Notes under the pieces: model-generated
Seen by the model: the letters and a program-made list of their open reading frames with translations, nothing else
Told to the model about the DNA's origin: nothing
Database searches by the model: none
Translations under genes and position numbers: made by a program
Part shown: piece by piece, positions 53,480-62,030 of the stretch
Layout of the letters: the number at the start of each line of letters is the position of its first letter
Position numbering within the stretch: the first letter of the stretch is position 1
Source of the DNA: Methanolobus sp.
GTDB lineage: Archaea; Halobacteriota; Methanosarcinia; Methanosarcinales; Methanosarcinaceae
Direction of reading: 5' to 3'
Assembly: GCA_030154025.1 (NCBI GenBank)
Contig: JASKKT010000001.1
Span: 28,173 to 92,172, forward strand
DNA length: 64,000 bases

Positions 53480-54823
53480 TCAGTCCACTCCGTGAAGATG
53501 TGGGTCCCTACTGAACTTGCCTGTCGGTGCTTCCTGCGGATTATCATCTTCATCCTGCCGGTGCATGTCCTTGCTTACCATGGGGTTGAACATGAAGTAT
53601 TTCTTGACATAGGCAAGTATCTCCTCGTCAGAGATGCAGGAAACCCTCTTGTCCTCGTTGTAGAGCTTCTGGATGTCCGCCTGGATATCCCTGAGGCGCT
53701 TATCGTTCTTGTCCACTTCTATCTGCACGTTCATCAGTTCGTTGAGTGCTTCCTGGACCTTGTACCTGAGCACCTCTATACCGGATGAATCACCGACAAG
53801 GAAGGTCCTCTTACCTCCGACTATCTCGGGCGGATAGGGCTCGTATGTGAAGGGGTTCTTGATGACACCTGCAGTGTGGATGCCTGACTCGTGAGCGAAC
53901 ACGTTGTTCCCCACAACGGACTTATTCCTCGGGATACGGATGCCTATCTCCTTCTCCATGAACCTGCCAAACTCCACAAGGCATTCCAAGTTGTACTTAT
54001 CGAAGCCTTCGATACGCCTCATCAAAAAGAGCAGGATCTTCTCCATCTCGGCATTACCCGCCCTCTCGCCTATGCCAAGGAAAGTGACATTGGACCAGTT
54101 TGCCCCATGCCAGTATCCTGCAAGTGAGTTAGGGACTGCAAGCCCGAAATCATCGTGGCAGTGTGTCTCGATGTTCTTCACGCTCAGCTCGTTCCTGAGA
54201 TGCTTGATAATAGCCGGGAAGCCGTAGGGCTCGTCAACTCCTTCGAATGGCACCCCGAACCCGATGGTATCACAAATGCGGATGGTACAGTCGGGGTCGA
54301 TGTCCATGATCTGCCTGACAAGGGGGAACACGAAATTGTAGTTGTCGGCACGTGTCATGTCCTCGATGTGCGCCCTTGTCCGCAGGCCGTGGTCAACGGC
54401 GTACTGGAGTGCGTCAAGGTATTTCTTTTCCGCAGCCTCGCGGCTTTTAAGTCCCATCTTGTCAAAGATGTGAGGGTCGGATACTGACATCAGGATGCCT
54501 GTTTCCTCTATGCCGTCGACATTAAGGACCATATCGATATCTGCAGGGTTTGCACGCGCCCATCCTGTGATCTCCGGGAACTCGTATCCCAGGTCCTGCA
54601 TGAGCTTTATGGCTTTCCTGTCTCTCTCGTTGTACACGAATGTTTCCAGCTTCTCAATACCGATCCTGTGCAGATATTCATATATCTTCACTTTGTGGTG
54701 GCTTCTTACGACTATACCCGGCATCTGGGCACCATCACGTATCGTACTGTCGCTGATAGAGACTTCCTGCCCAAGTGGCAGTTTTATCTTCGGAAGGTCA
54801 TCATAGTCCCTGTATATCTTCAT
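53480..54823 (-). CDS. LeuA/homocitrate synthase-like acyltransferase (HMGL family), variant motif
   Basis: 447 residues of the DRE-TIM family: DSTIRDGAQMPGIVV near residue 25, HCHDDFGLAVPNS with the metal His pair, GIGERAGNAEME, and FAHESGIHTAGVIKNPFTYEPYPP. The motif reads IRDGAQ where LeuA and CimA have LRDGEQ, so the substrate may differ. Candidate homocitrate synthase for 2-oxosuberate (coenzyme B) synthesis, or a related acyl condensation. The ATG at 54823 has GGAGGAGG upstream; the longer frame to 54880 lies in leader DNA that folds into GGGGAA/TTCCCC. Confidence 0.83.
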   Translation of the reverse strand: MKIYRDYDDLPKIKLPLGQEVSISDSTIRDGAQMPGIVVRSHHKVKIYEYLHRIGIEKLETFVYNERDRKAIKLMQDLGYEFPEITGWARANPADIDMVLNVDGIEETGILMSVSDPHIFDKMGLKSREAAEKKYLDALQYAVDHGLRTRAHIEDMTRADNYNFVFPLVRQIMDIDPDCTIRICDTIGFGVPFEGVDEPYGFPAIIKHLRNELSVKNIETHCHDDFGLAVPNSLAGYWHGANWSNVTFLGIGERAGNAEMEKILLFLMRRIEGFDKYNLECLVEFGRFMEKEIGIRIPRNKSVVGNNVFAHESGIHTAGVIKNPFTYEPYPPEIVGGKRTFLVGDSSGIEVLRYKVQEALNELMNVQIEVDKNDKRLRDIQADIQKLYNEDKRVSCISDEEILAYVKKYFMFNPMVSKDMHRQDEDDNPQEAPTGKFSRDPHLHGVD

Positions 54824-55078
54824 TATGTTCCTCCTCCTTGGGGAAAGTTCCCCAGTTCCCGGAATAAGTGACTCTCTCAAGGGGTGGCAGGATTGTTTAA
54901 AGCCTGGGTAATGACCATCTGACTCCGGGCAAATATTTATTACTCACTAACCAGTCTTGTGGTATACACATCTTTATGCTTAAAATGCTTTTCTTTTTTG
55001 CGGCTTCCTCGCGGTTTACAATCTTCCCTCGTGAACTAACCTTATATCTTTATAATTTAAAGTGCTAACAGGATACTT

Positions 55079-55582
55079 ATGTGGAGTCTATTGCTCAAAA
55101 AGTTCGAAAAACACCCTGCGCAACAGAAGGTCCTGAGGCTTATGTTCGAACGCGGCTTCCAGGTCAATGATGAAGGCAAGGTTACGTCAGGCAATATAGA
55201 GATAGCACACACCCAGCTCGCAAAGGAGGCGGGTGTTGACAGGCGCGTAGTCGATTCAACGACCGAGGTCATACTTGCCGACGACCTGCTGAGGAATATA
55301 TTCCAGAACGTGAAGTCCATTCCCCTACTGCGAGAGGTTGCTCCTTTCCTCGGCCTGGGAGTCATCATAATCATCCCGGATGATGCGGCCAATGCCGGGA
55401 TAATCTCTGACGTATCCACAGTGATCGCACGTCATAATATCAGCATACGGCAGGCTGTCTCGGACGATCCCTTCTTCACAACGGAGCCCCGCCTGACGAT
55501 AATCACAGACTCAAAGGTCCCCGGAAGTATCGTTGAAGAGCTCCTCTCCCTGAGTTCAGTGAAAGGTGTGAGCATTTCCTGA
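55079..55582 (+). CDS. ACT-domain regulator of amino acid metabolism
   Basis: 167 residues. The N-terminal half is a helix-turn-helix-like domain (LAKEAGVDRRVVDSTTEVIL); the C-terminal half (about 95-167) is an ACT domain (GIISDVSTVIARHNISIRQAV...). It fits the archaeal predicted regulators of amino acid metabolism with ACT domain. It probably binds an amino acid and acts on transcription. Single gene; the 200-bp upstream gap contains a TATA-like run (55040-55058). Confidence 0.82.
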   Translation: MWSLLLKKFEKHPAQQKVLRLMFERGFQVNDEGKVTSGNIEIAHTQLAKEAGVDRRVVDSTTEVILADDLLRNIFQNVKSIPLLREVAPFLGLGVIIIIPDDAANAGIISDVSTVIARHNISIRQAVSDDPFFTTEPRLTIITDSKVPGSIVEELLSLSSVKGVSIS

Positions 55583-55590
55583 AATTTCTG

Positions 55591-56808
55591 TCAGAGCACG
55601 GTCTTTGCAAAAGCCCTGAATACTCCGAAAAGATGCCTGGAGTTGCCCGGGCTCAGCATTTTCTTTATAAGTGTGGACGGGTGGTCCATGTCACCATAGG
55701 TAGTAATGGTCTTAAGCATCGAAGGCTTGTTCATGGATGCCAGAAGATCATTCAATTCCGCATCATCCAGGCCGCCGATGAAATCATGTATCCCCATGCC
55801 GATGGCAAGTTCCCTGCCAAGTTTTGCCCGCCACCTTCTGTCATATTCCTCAAGCCGCCTTGCTGAGATGTCACTCTCAAGTGCTGCTGCCGCTGCAACT
55901 TCGCCGGCTATCTTTGCACAGGCAGCACCAGTGTATATTCCGCCCCCCGATGTCGGCTTGACCTGCCCGGCCGCATCCCCTGCAATAAGCACTCCATGTG
56001 CATAGGTCTGGCCCAGAGGTCCTATGGGAATGCCTCCTACCACCAGGTCAAGTTTTCCTCCTCCATAACGGGATGCCACATGGTTGTTATCCCTCAACAG
56101 TCTTTCAAGGTACTCCAGGACACATCCAGGTTCCCTGTCAGCATCCCTGCTATCGACAGCCAGCCCGATGCGGGCTATCTTATCGTTTACGGGGACTGCC
56201 CAGGCAAAGAATCCCGGCGCCTGGGAGCCCACGAACAGCTCCACGAAGTCCGGGTCGGTTGAATCATAAGGAACTTCTATCTGCACTCCGGGAAGGATCT
56301 TCTTTACCCGCCCCAGTCCTGCCATCCTTGCAATACTGCTGCGCACGCCATCGGCGCCGATGATGACTTTGGCTTTGATCGTTATGGGCGTTCCGTCCTT
56401 TATGACTGACAGGAGACTGTGGTCCCCCTCATTATTGAAGCCAACTGCCCGCGCTCTCAGCCAGAGGTCTGCTCCGGCTGCAAGCGCCATGGAAGCGAGA
56501 GTGCGATCGAACATCTTCCTTGATACCACATAGGCTTTTGTCTCTCCGCCATCTATGGGGAGGCAGTTGCCGTCCATGGAATGCACGAACGCGCCGCGTG
56601 CCCTGTTAAGCACGAAGTTGTCCGAGGGTTCAACATCACATTCCTGCAGTGCTCTCCTGCTGAGCAGGCCCGTACAGCCCACAGGTGAGCCTATGAATGC
56701 ATGTTCCTCTATCAGCAGGACACGTGCTCCGTGCTGAGCCGCATAACGGGCTGCCGTGGAACCCACCGGCCCGGCACCCACGACCACCACGTCATATTCA
56801 GTCCTCAT
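55591..56808 (-). CDS. Geranylgeranyl reductase family flavoprotein
   Basis: 405 residues. N-terminal dinucleotide fold VVVGAGPVGSTAARYAAQHGARVLLIEE, the PVGCTGLLS motif of geranylgeranyl reductases, IIGADGVRSSIAR and the FAD site GVLIAGDAAGQVKPTSGGGIYTGA. Probably saturates the isoprenoid chains of archaeal lipids or of methanophenazine/menaquinone-like carriers. Its start lies 11 bp inside the HAD gene, so the two are translationally coupled. Convergent with the ACT regulator (8 bp between stops). Confidence 0.92.
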   Translation of the reverse strand: MRTEYDVVVVGAGPVGSTAARYAAQHGARVLLIEEHAFIGSPVGCTGLLSRRALQECDVEPSDNFVLNRARGAFVHSMDGNCLPIDGGETKAYVVSRKMFDRTLASMALAAGADLWLRARAVGFNNEGDHSLLSVIKDGTPITIKAKVIIGADGVRSSIARMAGLGRVKKILPGVQIEVPYDSTDPDFVELFVGSQAPGFFAWAVPVNDKIARIGLAVDSRDADREPGCVLEYLERLLRDNNHVASRYGGGKLDLVVGGIPIGPLGQTYAHGVLIAGDAAGQVKPTSGGGIYTGAACAKIAGEVAAAAALESDISARRLEEYDRRWRAKLGRELAIGMGIHDFIGGLDDAELNDLLASMNKPSMLKTITTYGDMDHPSTLIKKMLSPGNSRHLFGVFRAFAKTVL

Positions 56809-57490
56809 AGTCCCTCTCTCCTATAAGCTTCAGCAGGTCACTAAAGCTGTAGAGTATATGGTCCGGCATCTCTTGGATATTTATCCTGTCCCTGTCCGGG
56901 TTCCTGTCGCCGTAGAGTGCATAGGCTGCTGCCATCCCAAGCTGCTTGGAAGGTGCGATGTCCCTTCTCAGGCTATCGCCAACGAACATGGTCTCATGGG
57001 GTTCCAGTCCCATGGAATCCAGTGCATGCACGAAGGTCCTGTGGGAAGGCTTCTTCCAGCCTGTTATATCGTAGGTGAAAAGGGAATCGAACACTGAATA
57101 AAGGCCCACTTTCTCAAGCCTCACCCTGGCATTCTTCATCTCGGCGTCTGTGAGAAGGCCAAGCAGGATCTTCCTTGACCGAAGTTCCATAAGAGTGCTT
57201 TCCACATCAGGATACAGTTCAATTGACCTGGTCTTCTCGTGTTCGTATATCCTGCAGCACTCCAGGAACCCTTCTTCTGAAAAACAGCCGTTGTCACTCA
57301 GGTAGTCACTGATATTCCCAATATCCTCGAATCCGCGTCCCTCCCTGCGGAAATAATCGAGGAGCTCATTAGCATCACCCCTGCCAAGGTGTCTGATAAT
57401 GGCCTCGCAGGCAATGGTCTTGACCCTGACAAAATCGAAAAGTGTATTATCCATATCGAAGATTATTCCTTTTATCCTGGTTCTGTCCAT
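56798..57490 (-). CDS. HAD-superfamily hydrolase
   Basis: 230 residues with all four HAD motifs: DMDNTLF (motif I nucleophile Asp), LLTDAE (II), the Lys in WKKPS (III) and FVGDSLRRDI (IV). Cap domain inserted after motif I. Phosphatase of small phosphates; substrate unknown. The ATG at 57490 is used; an upstream TTG at 57499 is possible. Coupled to the geranylgeranyl reductase gene by 11-bp overlap. Confidence 0.88.
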   Translation of the reverse strand: MDRTRIKGIIFDMDNTLFDFVRVKTIACEAIIRHLGRGDANELLDYFRREGRGFEDIGNISDYLSDNGCFSEEGFLECCRIYEHEKTRSIELYPDVESTLMELRSRKILLGLLTDAEMKNARVRLEKVGLYSVFDSLFTYDITGWKKPSHRTFVHALDSMGLEPHETMFVGDSLRRDIAPSKQLGMAAAYALYGDRNPDRDRINIQEMPDHILYSFSDLLKLIGERDYED

Positions 57491-57657
57491 CAGTGCCAAC
57501 TCTTTTCACTTTTTGCGTTTTTCGGGCTATGCGCTGGTCGGGATGTGTCTGTTAATGTGCTGGGTGCAATAATGTGTTTTGTGGACTGCAAGTTATTTAT
57601 ACTTCTTTATTCATGCATTTTTATATAAATGTGGAATTATGCTTGTGGAGGATTGTA

Positions 57658-57831
57658 ATGGTCAAAGGCAGAGATGTCAATAAACCGGAGTGCACGGCTT
57701 CCGAATGTCAGGTTTCGGTCGGCGGCTGTGAAAGTGATTACAGGAATGAGAGTGAAGGCTTCCATTCGGTATGCAGGCAGGCGTTTATTCGTGTTCCTTC
57801 CGATAAACGTTCCAACATGCGCTCGCTCTGA
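57658..57831 (+). CDS. Possible small cysteine-containing protein
   Basis: 57 codons starting after a very good ribosome site (GGAGGATTGTA). Four cysteines (ECTASECQVSVGGC and SVCRQ). No family recognised and the C-terminal half looks random, so the status is uncertain. It is alone in a 580-bp gap (57500-58080). Confidence 0.4.
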   Translation: MVKGRDVNKPECTASECQVSVGGCESDYRNESEGFHSVCRQAFIRVPSDKRSNMRSL

Positions 57832-58025
57832 TGTGACCTGTTATAGGGATGAAAGTTTCCGGGGAAAATACAAACTGCGTTTGCCAATCTCTTATCAATG
57901 GTGCATTCCTATGAGGAATAAAAAGTACATGAAGGTTTGTTTTTATTTCATGAAGGTCGATTACTTTATGTACACGTCTTGACAACCTCAACCAACCGAT
58001 TTTTAAGTGATGTGTACCGACCACT

Positions 58026-58048
58026 GAAGCACCTCTTTCAGGTGCTTC
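58026..58048 (-). terminator. Hairpin downstream of the FilR1-type regulator
   Basis: Perfect 9-bp stem GAAGCACCT (58026-58034) / AGGTGCTTC (58040-58048), loop ctttc. Six A on the plus strand (T on the minus strand) come just before it in the reading direction. Confidence 0.5.
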
Positions 58049-58080
58049 AAAAAATGCTTTACGTGCCCTGGATATGTTAT

Positions 58081-58950
58081 CTATGAATTTCTCTTCGCGA
58101 TCAACTGTTTATTCAGGGTCTCGGACCTGTCCATGTAGTACTTAAAAAGGTCTTCTCCCCATTTCAATGCCCTTGGCGTGGAGCTGACGATAATGCGGTT
58201 CGTATATCTGCCGTTCCTGTCCGATAATGAGAAAGATAATACCCTGTCCGTAACTGTTATACTCACAGGTCTTACATCCTTGCGGTATATGAACACATGT
58301 GAACCACCATTACTGAGAAGGGCTCTGATCTCTTTCTCATATTCCTTCTTCAGGGATGCAGAGAGGGGATTTTGATCGTGTGAAGACGCGGTATCTGTCC
58401 TCATGTCATCCTGCAGGATATCATATATCTGTTCTGTCATTATGACATTCAGTTCTATGCCTCTCTCCAGATAGCTCGAAAATGGGAGGAAGTAGGAGGG
58501 ATGATATACTGAGATGAATGTGGATATCCTGTTGGACCCGTTTATCCTTCTGAGGATCTCTTCCTGCTGCTCGAATATGCTCGGAAGGTCCGGTTCCAGA
58601 ACTTCGCATTGTTCAAGATCCCCTATCCTGTAAAGCAACTCCCTGGGAATGGGGCCCAGATCATGATCGGACCAGTATTCCAGTTTCTCTTCATGGATAT
58701 TGAGACTCATGAGAAGGTTTTGCATGTTCTCCACGATAGCTTCTCCTGTGGGGGTGAGGGAATAGGTATCGTTCTCGTAAATAACAAGATTCCAGTCCAG
58801 TAGCTTCTTTATCTGCGGGATCATGGACTTCCATGGAAAAGCAAAATGCTCTCTGATCTCTTCTTTCGTCTTTGACCCGTCTTTCAGGAATAACAATAGG
58901 TCCTTTCTTTTCTCCGAAAGGAATATAGTGTCAAGTAAAGAACACCTCAT
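58081..58950 (-). CDS. Winged-helix regulator with FilR1-type middle domain (Msr family)
   Basis: 289 residues. N-terminal winged helix (about 1-80: SEKRKDLLLFLKDGSKTKEEIREHF...PQIKKLLDWNLVIYENDTYSLTPTGEAI), then the methanogen-specific DUF1724/FilR1 domain with FISVYHPSYFLPFSSYLERGIELNVIMTEQIYDIL and the C-terminal LSDRNGRYTNRIIVSSTPRALKWGEDLFKYY. Relatives in Methanosarcina regulate methylotrophic corrinoid/methyltransferase genes. No such operon lies in this window. The gene is monocistronic with an AT-rich promoter region before 58990. Confidence 0.9.
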   Translation of the reverse strand: MRCSLLDTIFLSEKRKDLLLFLKDGSKTKEEIREHFAFPWKSMIPQIKKLLDWNLVIYENDTYSLTPTGEAIVENMQNLLMSLNIHEEKLEYWSDHDLGPIPRELLYRIGDLEQCEVLEPDLPSIFEQQEEILRRINGSNRISTFISVYHPSYFLPFSSYLERGIELNVIMTEQIYDILQDDMRTDTASSHDQNPLSASLKKEYEKEIRALLSNGGSHVFIYRKDVRPVSITVTDRVLSFSLSDRNGRYTNRIIVSSTPRALKWGEDLFKYYMDRSETLNKQLIAKRNS

Positions 58951-59123
58951 TATAACCCCCCTTACCTATTTTGCTCTGTATAGATATAAACTATTCCAAA
59001 AGCAGCCTTAAAAAACATTATCCTGCAGCCTTTTAATTACGGAAGAGAGTTCAGTAGCAGGTACGAGCTTGATCGTAGGAAGCAATGAAATGCATTCTGA
59101 GAAAGCCCATGTTCCGGAAAACA

Positions 59124-59199
59124 GGCGGACCTGCCGGGACTCGAACCCGGGTTCTAAGCTCCGGAGGCTTAAGTGATATCCGCTACACCACAGGTCCGC
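59124..59199 (-). tRNA. tRNA-Arg, anticodon CCG
   Basis: Minus-strand cloverleaf with acceptor stem GCGGACC/GGTCCGC, anticodon stem-loop TAAGC-CTCCGGA-GCTTA giving CCG, and T arm CCGGGTTCGAGTCCCGG. Decodes CGG. CCA is not encoded. No intron. Confidence 0.94.
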
Positions 59200-59364
59200 A
59201 TTGAAATGTGCTGAGCGTGTCATGAATGCATTTCATTGATAATAAATCTGATGTAGGTGTATGTGTTTTGGAGGTATGCTTAAGTATCAGGGAATGTAAT
59301 TTGCGGTCATAATTGTGAAGAAACATCAGCTTCAGGTAATTATTGTATTCAAGAGTGATAACAG

Positions 59365-59559
59365 ATGAAGATAAAACTCCCTTCAGGAACAACAGAGGAA
59401 ATAAGCATTGAGTCCATCTCGGTGGAAGGCCTGCTCAGGCAATTGGGCATCAGCCAGAGCGAGGTACTCGTAGTAATGAACGGCGAGGTGATCCCGGAGG
59501 ACAGGATACTGGATAATGGGGCCCAGGTCCGTATTATCCATGTGGTTTTCGGAGGATGA
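59365..59559 (+). CDS. Small archaeal ubiquitin-like modifier / sulfur carrier (MoaD/ThiS fold)
   Basis: 64 residues with the beta-grasp order MKIKLPSG...ISVEGLLRQLGISQSEVLVVMNGEVIPEDRILDNGAQVRIIHVVFGG. It ends in Gly-Gly, as needed for adenylation by an E1-like enzyme. Could be a sulfur carrier for thiolation or a protein modifier; the E1-like gene at 62031 is a likely partner. Convergent with fdhD (6 bp between stops). Confidence 0.9.
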   Translation: MKIKLPSGTTEEISIESISVEGLLRQLGISQSEVLVVMNGEVIPEDRILDNGAQVRIIHVVFGG

Positions 59560-59565
59560 GCTCAG

Positions 59566-60387
59566 TCATCCCTCCCCGGATTCCTCCCATGTGCCTGGAT
59601 CAGGTCCCGGACCCAGATATGCAGCACCTGGGGCTGATATCTCTGATATCCTTTCCCCGCCGGAATAGATGTTCATCTTCTTTCCCCTGACAAAGCCTAT
59701 GATCGTGAGACCCCGTGCTTTTGCAAGGTCCACGGCGAGGGTGGTGGTAGCACCTCTTGATACGATTACCGGTATATTGGCCACCAGGCATTTCCTGACC
59801 ATTTCAGATGATATGCGGCCTGAACAGATAATGTAGGTAAGGGAAAGGTCAATGTTTTGCTCAAGCGCATAGCCAATGGCGCGGTCCAGAGCATTGTGCC
59901 TGCCGATGTCCTCTATTACCTGTATCTTCCCGTCTGTGCCATAGAGGCCCACGACGTGGATACCGCCGGTCTTAACGTGAAGCTCCGAGTCAAGCGCCTC
60001 TTTCACAGCATTTCTGATCTCCTCTGCACTGAGGATAAGGCCGGACCTTATCTGCGGAAGTTTCCCTATATCAAGGAAGGACATGCTTCCGCCGCATCCG
60101 CTCAGGACTGTCTTGTGGGACATCAGTATCCTGAAAGGATCAGTGGTAAGGACATCGGCTGTGTTTTCTTCGATATTGATAGATTCTATCTCCTCGATAC
60201 TTTTGATGATGCGCTCAGTATAAAGGAAGCCTATCACGAATTCTCTCAGCATCACCGGGCTTGTCATCGCTGTAAGGGCGTGGCGCCCGTTGACTCTTAC
60301 CGCAAGAGGCATCTCCTCGATGACAGGATGTTTTTCCTCTGAGAATGATTCTCCGTCTCCCTTAATGCAGGGTATCTCCTTGAACAT
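59566..60387 (-). CDS. fdhD: FdhD sulfurtransferase for molybdenum/tungsten cofactor enzymes
   Basis: 273 residues. FdhD takes sulfur from a cysteine desulfurase and passes it to the metal cofactor of formate dehydrogenase-type enzymes. Motifs: REFVIGFLYTERII, the sulfur-transfer loop SGCGGSMSF with Cys98, IEDIGRHNALDRAIGYAL and ICSGRISSEMVRKC. In E. coli the loop has two cysteines (CGVC); here the second is Ser101. It begins 1 bp after the stop of the SufS-like desulfurase, consistent with the sulfur relay. Confidence 0.92.
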   Translation of the reverse strand: MFKEIPCIKGDGESFSEEKHPVIEEMPLAVRVNGRHALTAMTSPVMLREFVIGFLYTERIIKSIEEIESINIEENTADVLTTDPFRILMSHKTVLSGCGGSMSFLDIGKLPQIRSGLILSAEEIRNAVKEALDSELHVKTGGIHVVGLYGTDGKIQVIEDIGRHNALDRAIGYALEQNIDLSLTYIICSGRISSEMVRKCLVANIPVIVSRGATTTLAVDLAKARGLTIIGFVRGKKMNIYSGGERISEISAPGAAYLGPGPDPGTWEESGEG

Positions 60388-60388
60388 A

Positions 60389-61579
60389 CTATAGTCTCCT
60401 TGTTATCTCTGCAAGGGTCTCCAGCAGCAGATCAATCTCCTCTGCAGTGTTGTACAGATACAGGCTAACCCTGACGGTGCCTCCGGGAATTCCCAGATGC
60501 TGCATCAGAGGCTGGCAGCAGTGTTCTCCAGAACGCGTCATGATCGCGGCGGCTTCATCCAGTATATGCGAGACTTCATGGGGATGCATGCCCTCTATAT
60601 TGAAGGAAACGACACCTATCCTCCTTCTATTGTCCATGGGGCCGTAGACGCGGACATTTTCCAGTGACGCGAGTCCTGCGAGCAGTTTGCCTGTGAGTCT
60701 CTCTTCATGCCTTCTTACAGAGTCCATGCCTGAACTCTCCAGGTATTCCACAGCGCGCCCTAGTCCTATCATTCCGGCAATGTGTGGCGTCCCGGCCTCG
60801 TAGCGCTGATAGCCCGCTGCAAGGGTATAATTCTCAGCCGAGACACTCTCGATCATTCCCCCTCCCACAAGAAGGGGATCGATATCATCCTCCTTCATCC
60901 AGAGTATCCCGGTGCCTGTGGGTCCGAGCATCTTGTGGCCCGAAAAGCAGAAATAATCACATCCGATGTCTTTGACGCTGACAGGGAGATGGGGTGCTGA
61001 TTGTGCACCATCGATGAGCAGCCTGGCGCCATGCTCCCCGCATATGGCAGCGATCTCCTTTACAGGCAGGACGGTGCCAAGCACGTTGGATGCATGTGAG
61101 AGAGCCACCAGACGGGTACTGTCATTAATGGCAAGCTCAAAAGCGGAAAGGTCGAATGTACCGTCAGCCTGCGGAGCTATAACTTCCATCTTCACTCCTC
61201 TCTTACGCATCCGCATCCAGGGAAGGAAATTTGAGTGGTGCTCCATGGCAGTTGTTACCACAGTATCTCCTTTCTTCCAGCTGAGCCCGCATGCCACCAT
61301 ATTGATCGCCTCGGTGGTGTTCTTGGTAAGTACGGTGGTGCCTTCTCCAGCACCTATGAAACGGGCGACTTTCTGATGCGCGTTGAGATATTTCTGTGAA
61401 GCGAGGCTGGTCAGGCGGTGCACTCCCCTTCCAACGTTCGCCCTGTACATCCTTTCATACTCATTCATGGCACGGATGACAGGTTCAGGGGAGAGGCTGG
61501 TGGCTGCGCTGTCAAAGTAAATGATATCTTCCAGAAGCGTGAAATCCTTTCTAATTTCGGTGGCTTTCACTGCAATCAT
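60389..61579 (-). CDS. Cysteine desulfurase (SufS/CsdA family)
   Basis: PLP enzyme that removes sulfur from cysteine. About 396 residues: YFDSAATSLSPEPV near the start, AMEHHSNFLPW, the PLP lysine in FSGHKMLGPTGTG, and the mobile loop RSGEHCCQPLM with the catalytic cysteine. Full length. Starts at the ATG at 61579 (a GTG at 61570 and a longer frame to 61615 are alternatives), overlapping the end of the HTH gene by 29 bp. Downstream fdhD is the likely acceptor. Confidence 0.92.
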   Translation of the reverse strand: MIAVKATEIRKDFTLLEDIIYFDSAATSLSPEPVIRAMNEYERMYRANVGRGVHRLTSLASQKYLNAHQKVARFIGAGEGTTVLTKNTTEAINMVACGLSWKKGDTVVTTAMEHHSNFLPWMRMRKRGVKMEVIAPQADGTFDLSAFELAINDSTRLVALSHASNVLGTVLPVKEIAAICGEHGARLLIDGAQSAPHLPVSVKDIGCDYFCFSGHKMLGPTGTGILWMKEDDIDPLLVGGGMIESVSAENYTLAAGYQRYEAGTPHIAGMIGLGRAVEYLESSGMDSVRRHEERLTGKLLAGLASLENVRVYGPMDNRRRIGVVSFNIEGMHPHEVSHILDEAAAIMTRSGEHCCQPLMQHLGIPGGTVRVSLYLYNTAEEIDLLLETLAEITRRL

Positions 61580-61895
61580 CCTCTGCCCGGCCGCCACACC
61601 TGCCATCTGTATCACGTAACTGCATGCATATCTTGCATACCCTGGGTGTGATATCTGTAATGCGGTTGTCTTTAATATCCCGGGCCAGCAGTCTTATAGA
61701 TTCTCTTATCCCATCCTCGAAAACTATCCTGTAGCCTCTTTTCTTGGAAAGGTACTGAGAGACGGCAGAGGGAGCCATGTCCAGTTCTCTGGCAATCTCC
61801 TGTTGCGTAAGACCGCAGTTTGCAAGCTCCTCTGCAATAGCTGCTCTTATGGCAGGCAGGATATCCCAAACGACTTTTTCACAGGGCAGTTTCAT
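61551..61895 (-). CDS. HTH transcriptional regulator with conserved cysteines
   Basis: 114 residues. An XRE-like helix-turn-helix (NCGLTQQEIARELDMAPSAVSQYLSKKRG, about 26-54) is followed by a C-terminal part with C87-x2-C90, C100 and C108; a further Cys is at position 5. This type (COG2522-like) is found in archaea near Fe-S and sulfur genes. It may sense cluster or sulfur status through the cysteines, like IscR in bacteria, and control the sufS-fdhD operon of which it is the first gene; this is inference. Confidence 0.85.
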   Translation of the reverse strand: MKLPCEKVVWDILPAIRAAIAEELANCGLTQQEIARELDMAPSAVSQYLSKKRGYRIVFEDGIRESIRLLARDIKDNRITDITPRVCKICMQLRDTDGRCGGRAEDDCSESHRN

Positions 61896-62030
61896 TTGTA
61901 GTCCTCGTTTGCCTTGGTCGGTATGAAGCTGGTAATTTCACAATTGCGATTGAGCCTGTGACTTAAAGTATTTTTCGGCCCTGTCCATTCCGGGATCAAG
62001 CTTTTGTGCTTTGAAGGGAAAGAGTAGGGC

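Noticed and set aside
57674-57982. 102-codon frame overlapping the small Cys frame
   Set aside because: No ribosome site, low-complexity C-terminus, no family; the overlapping frame at 57658 has the better start.
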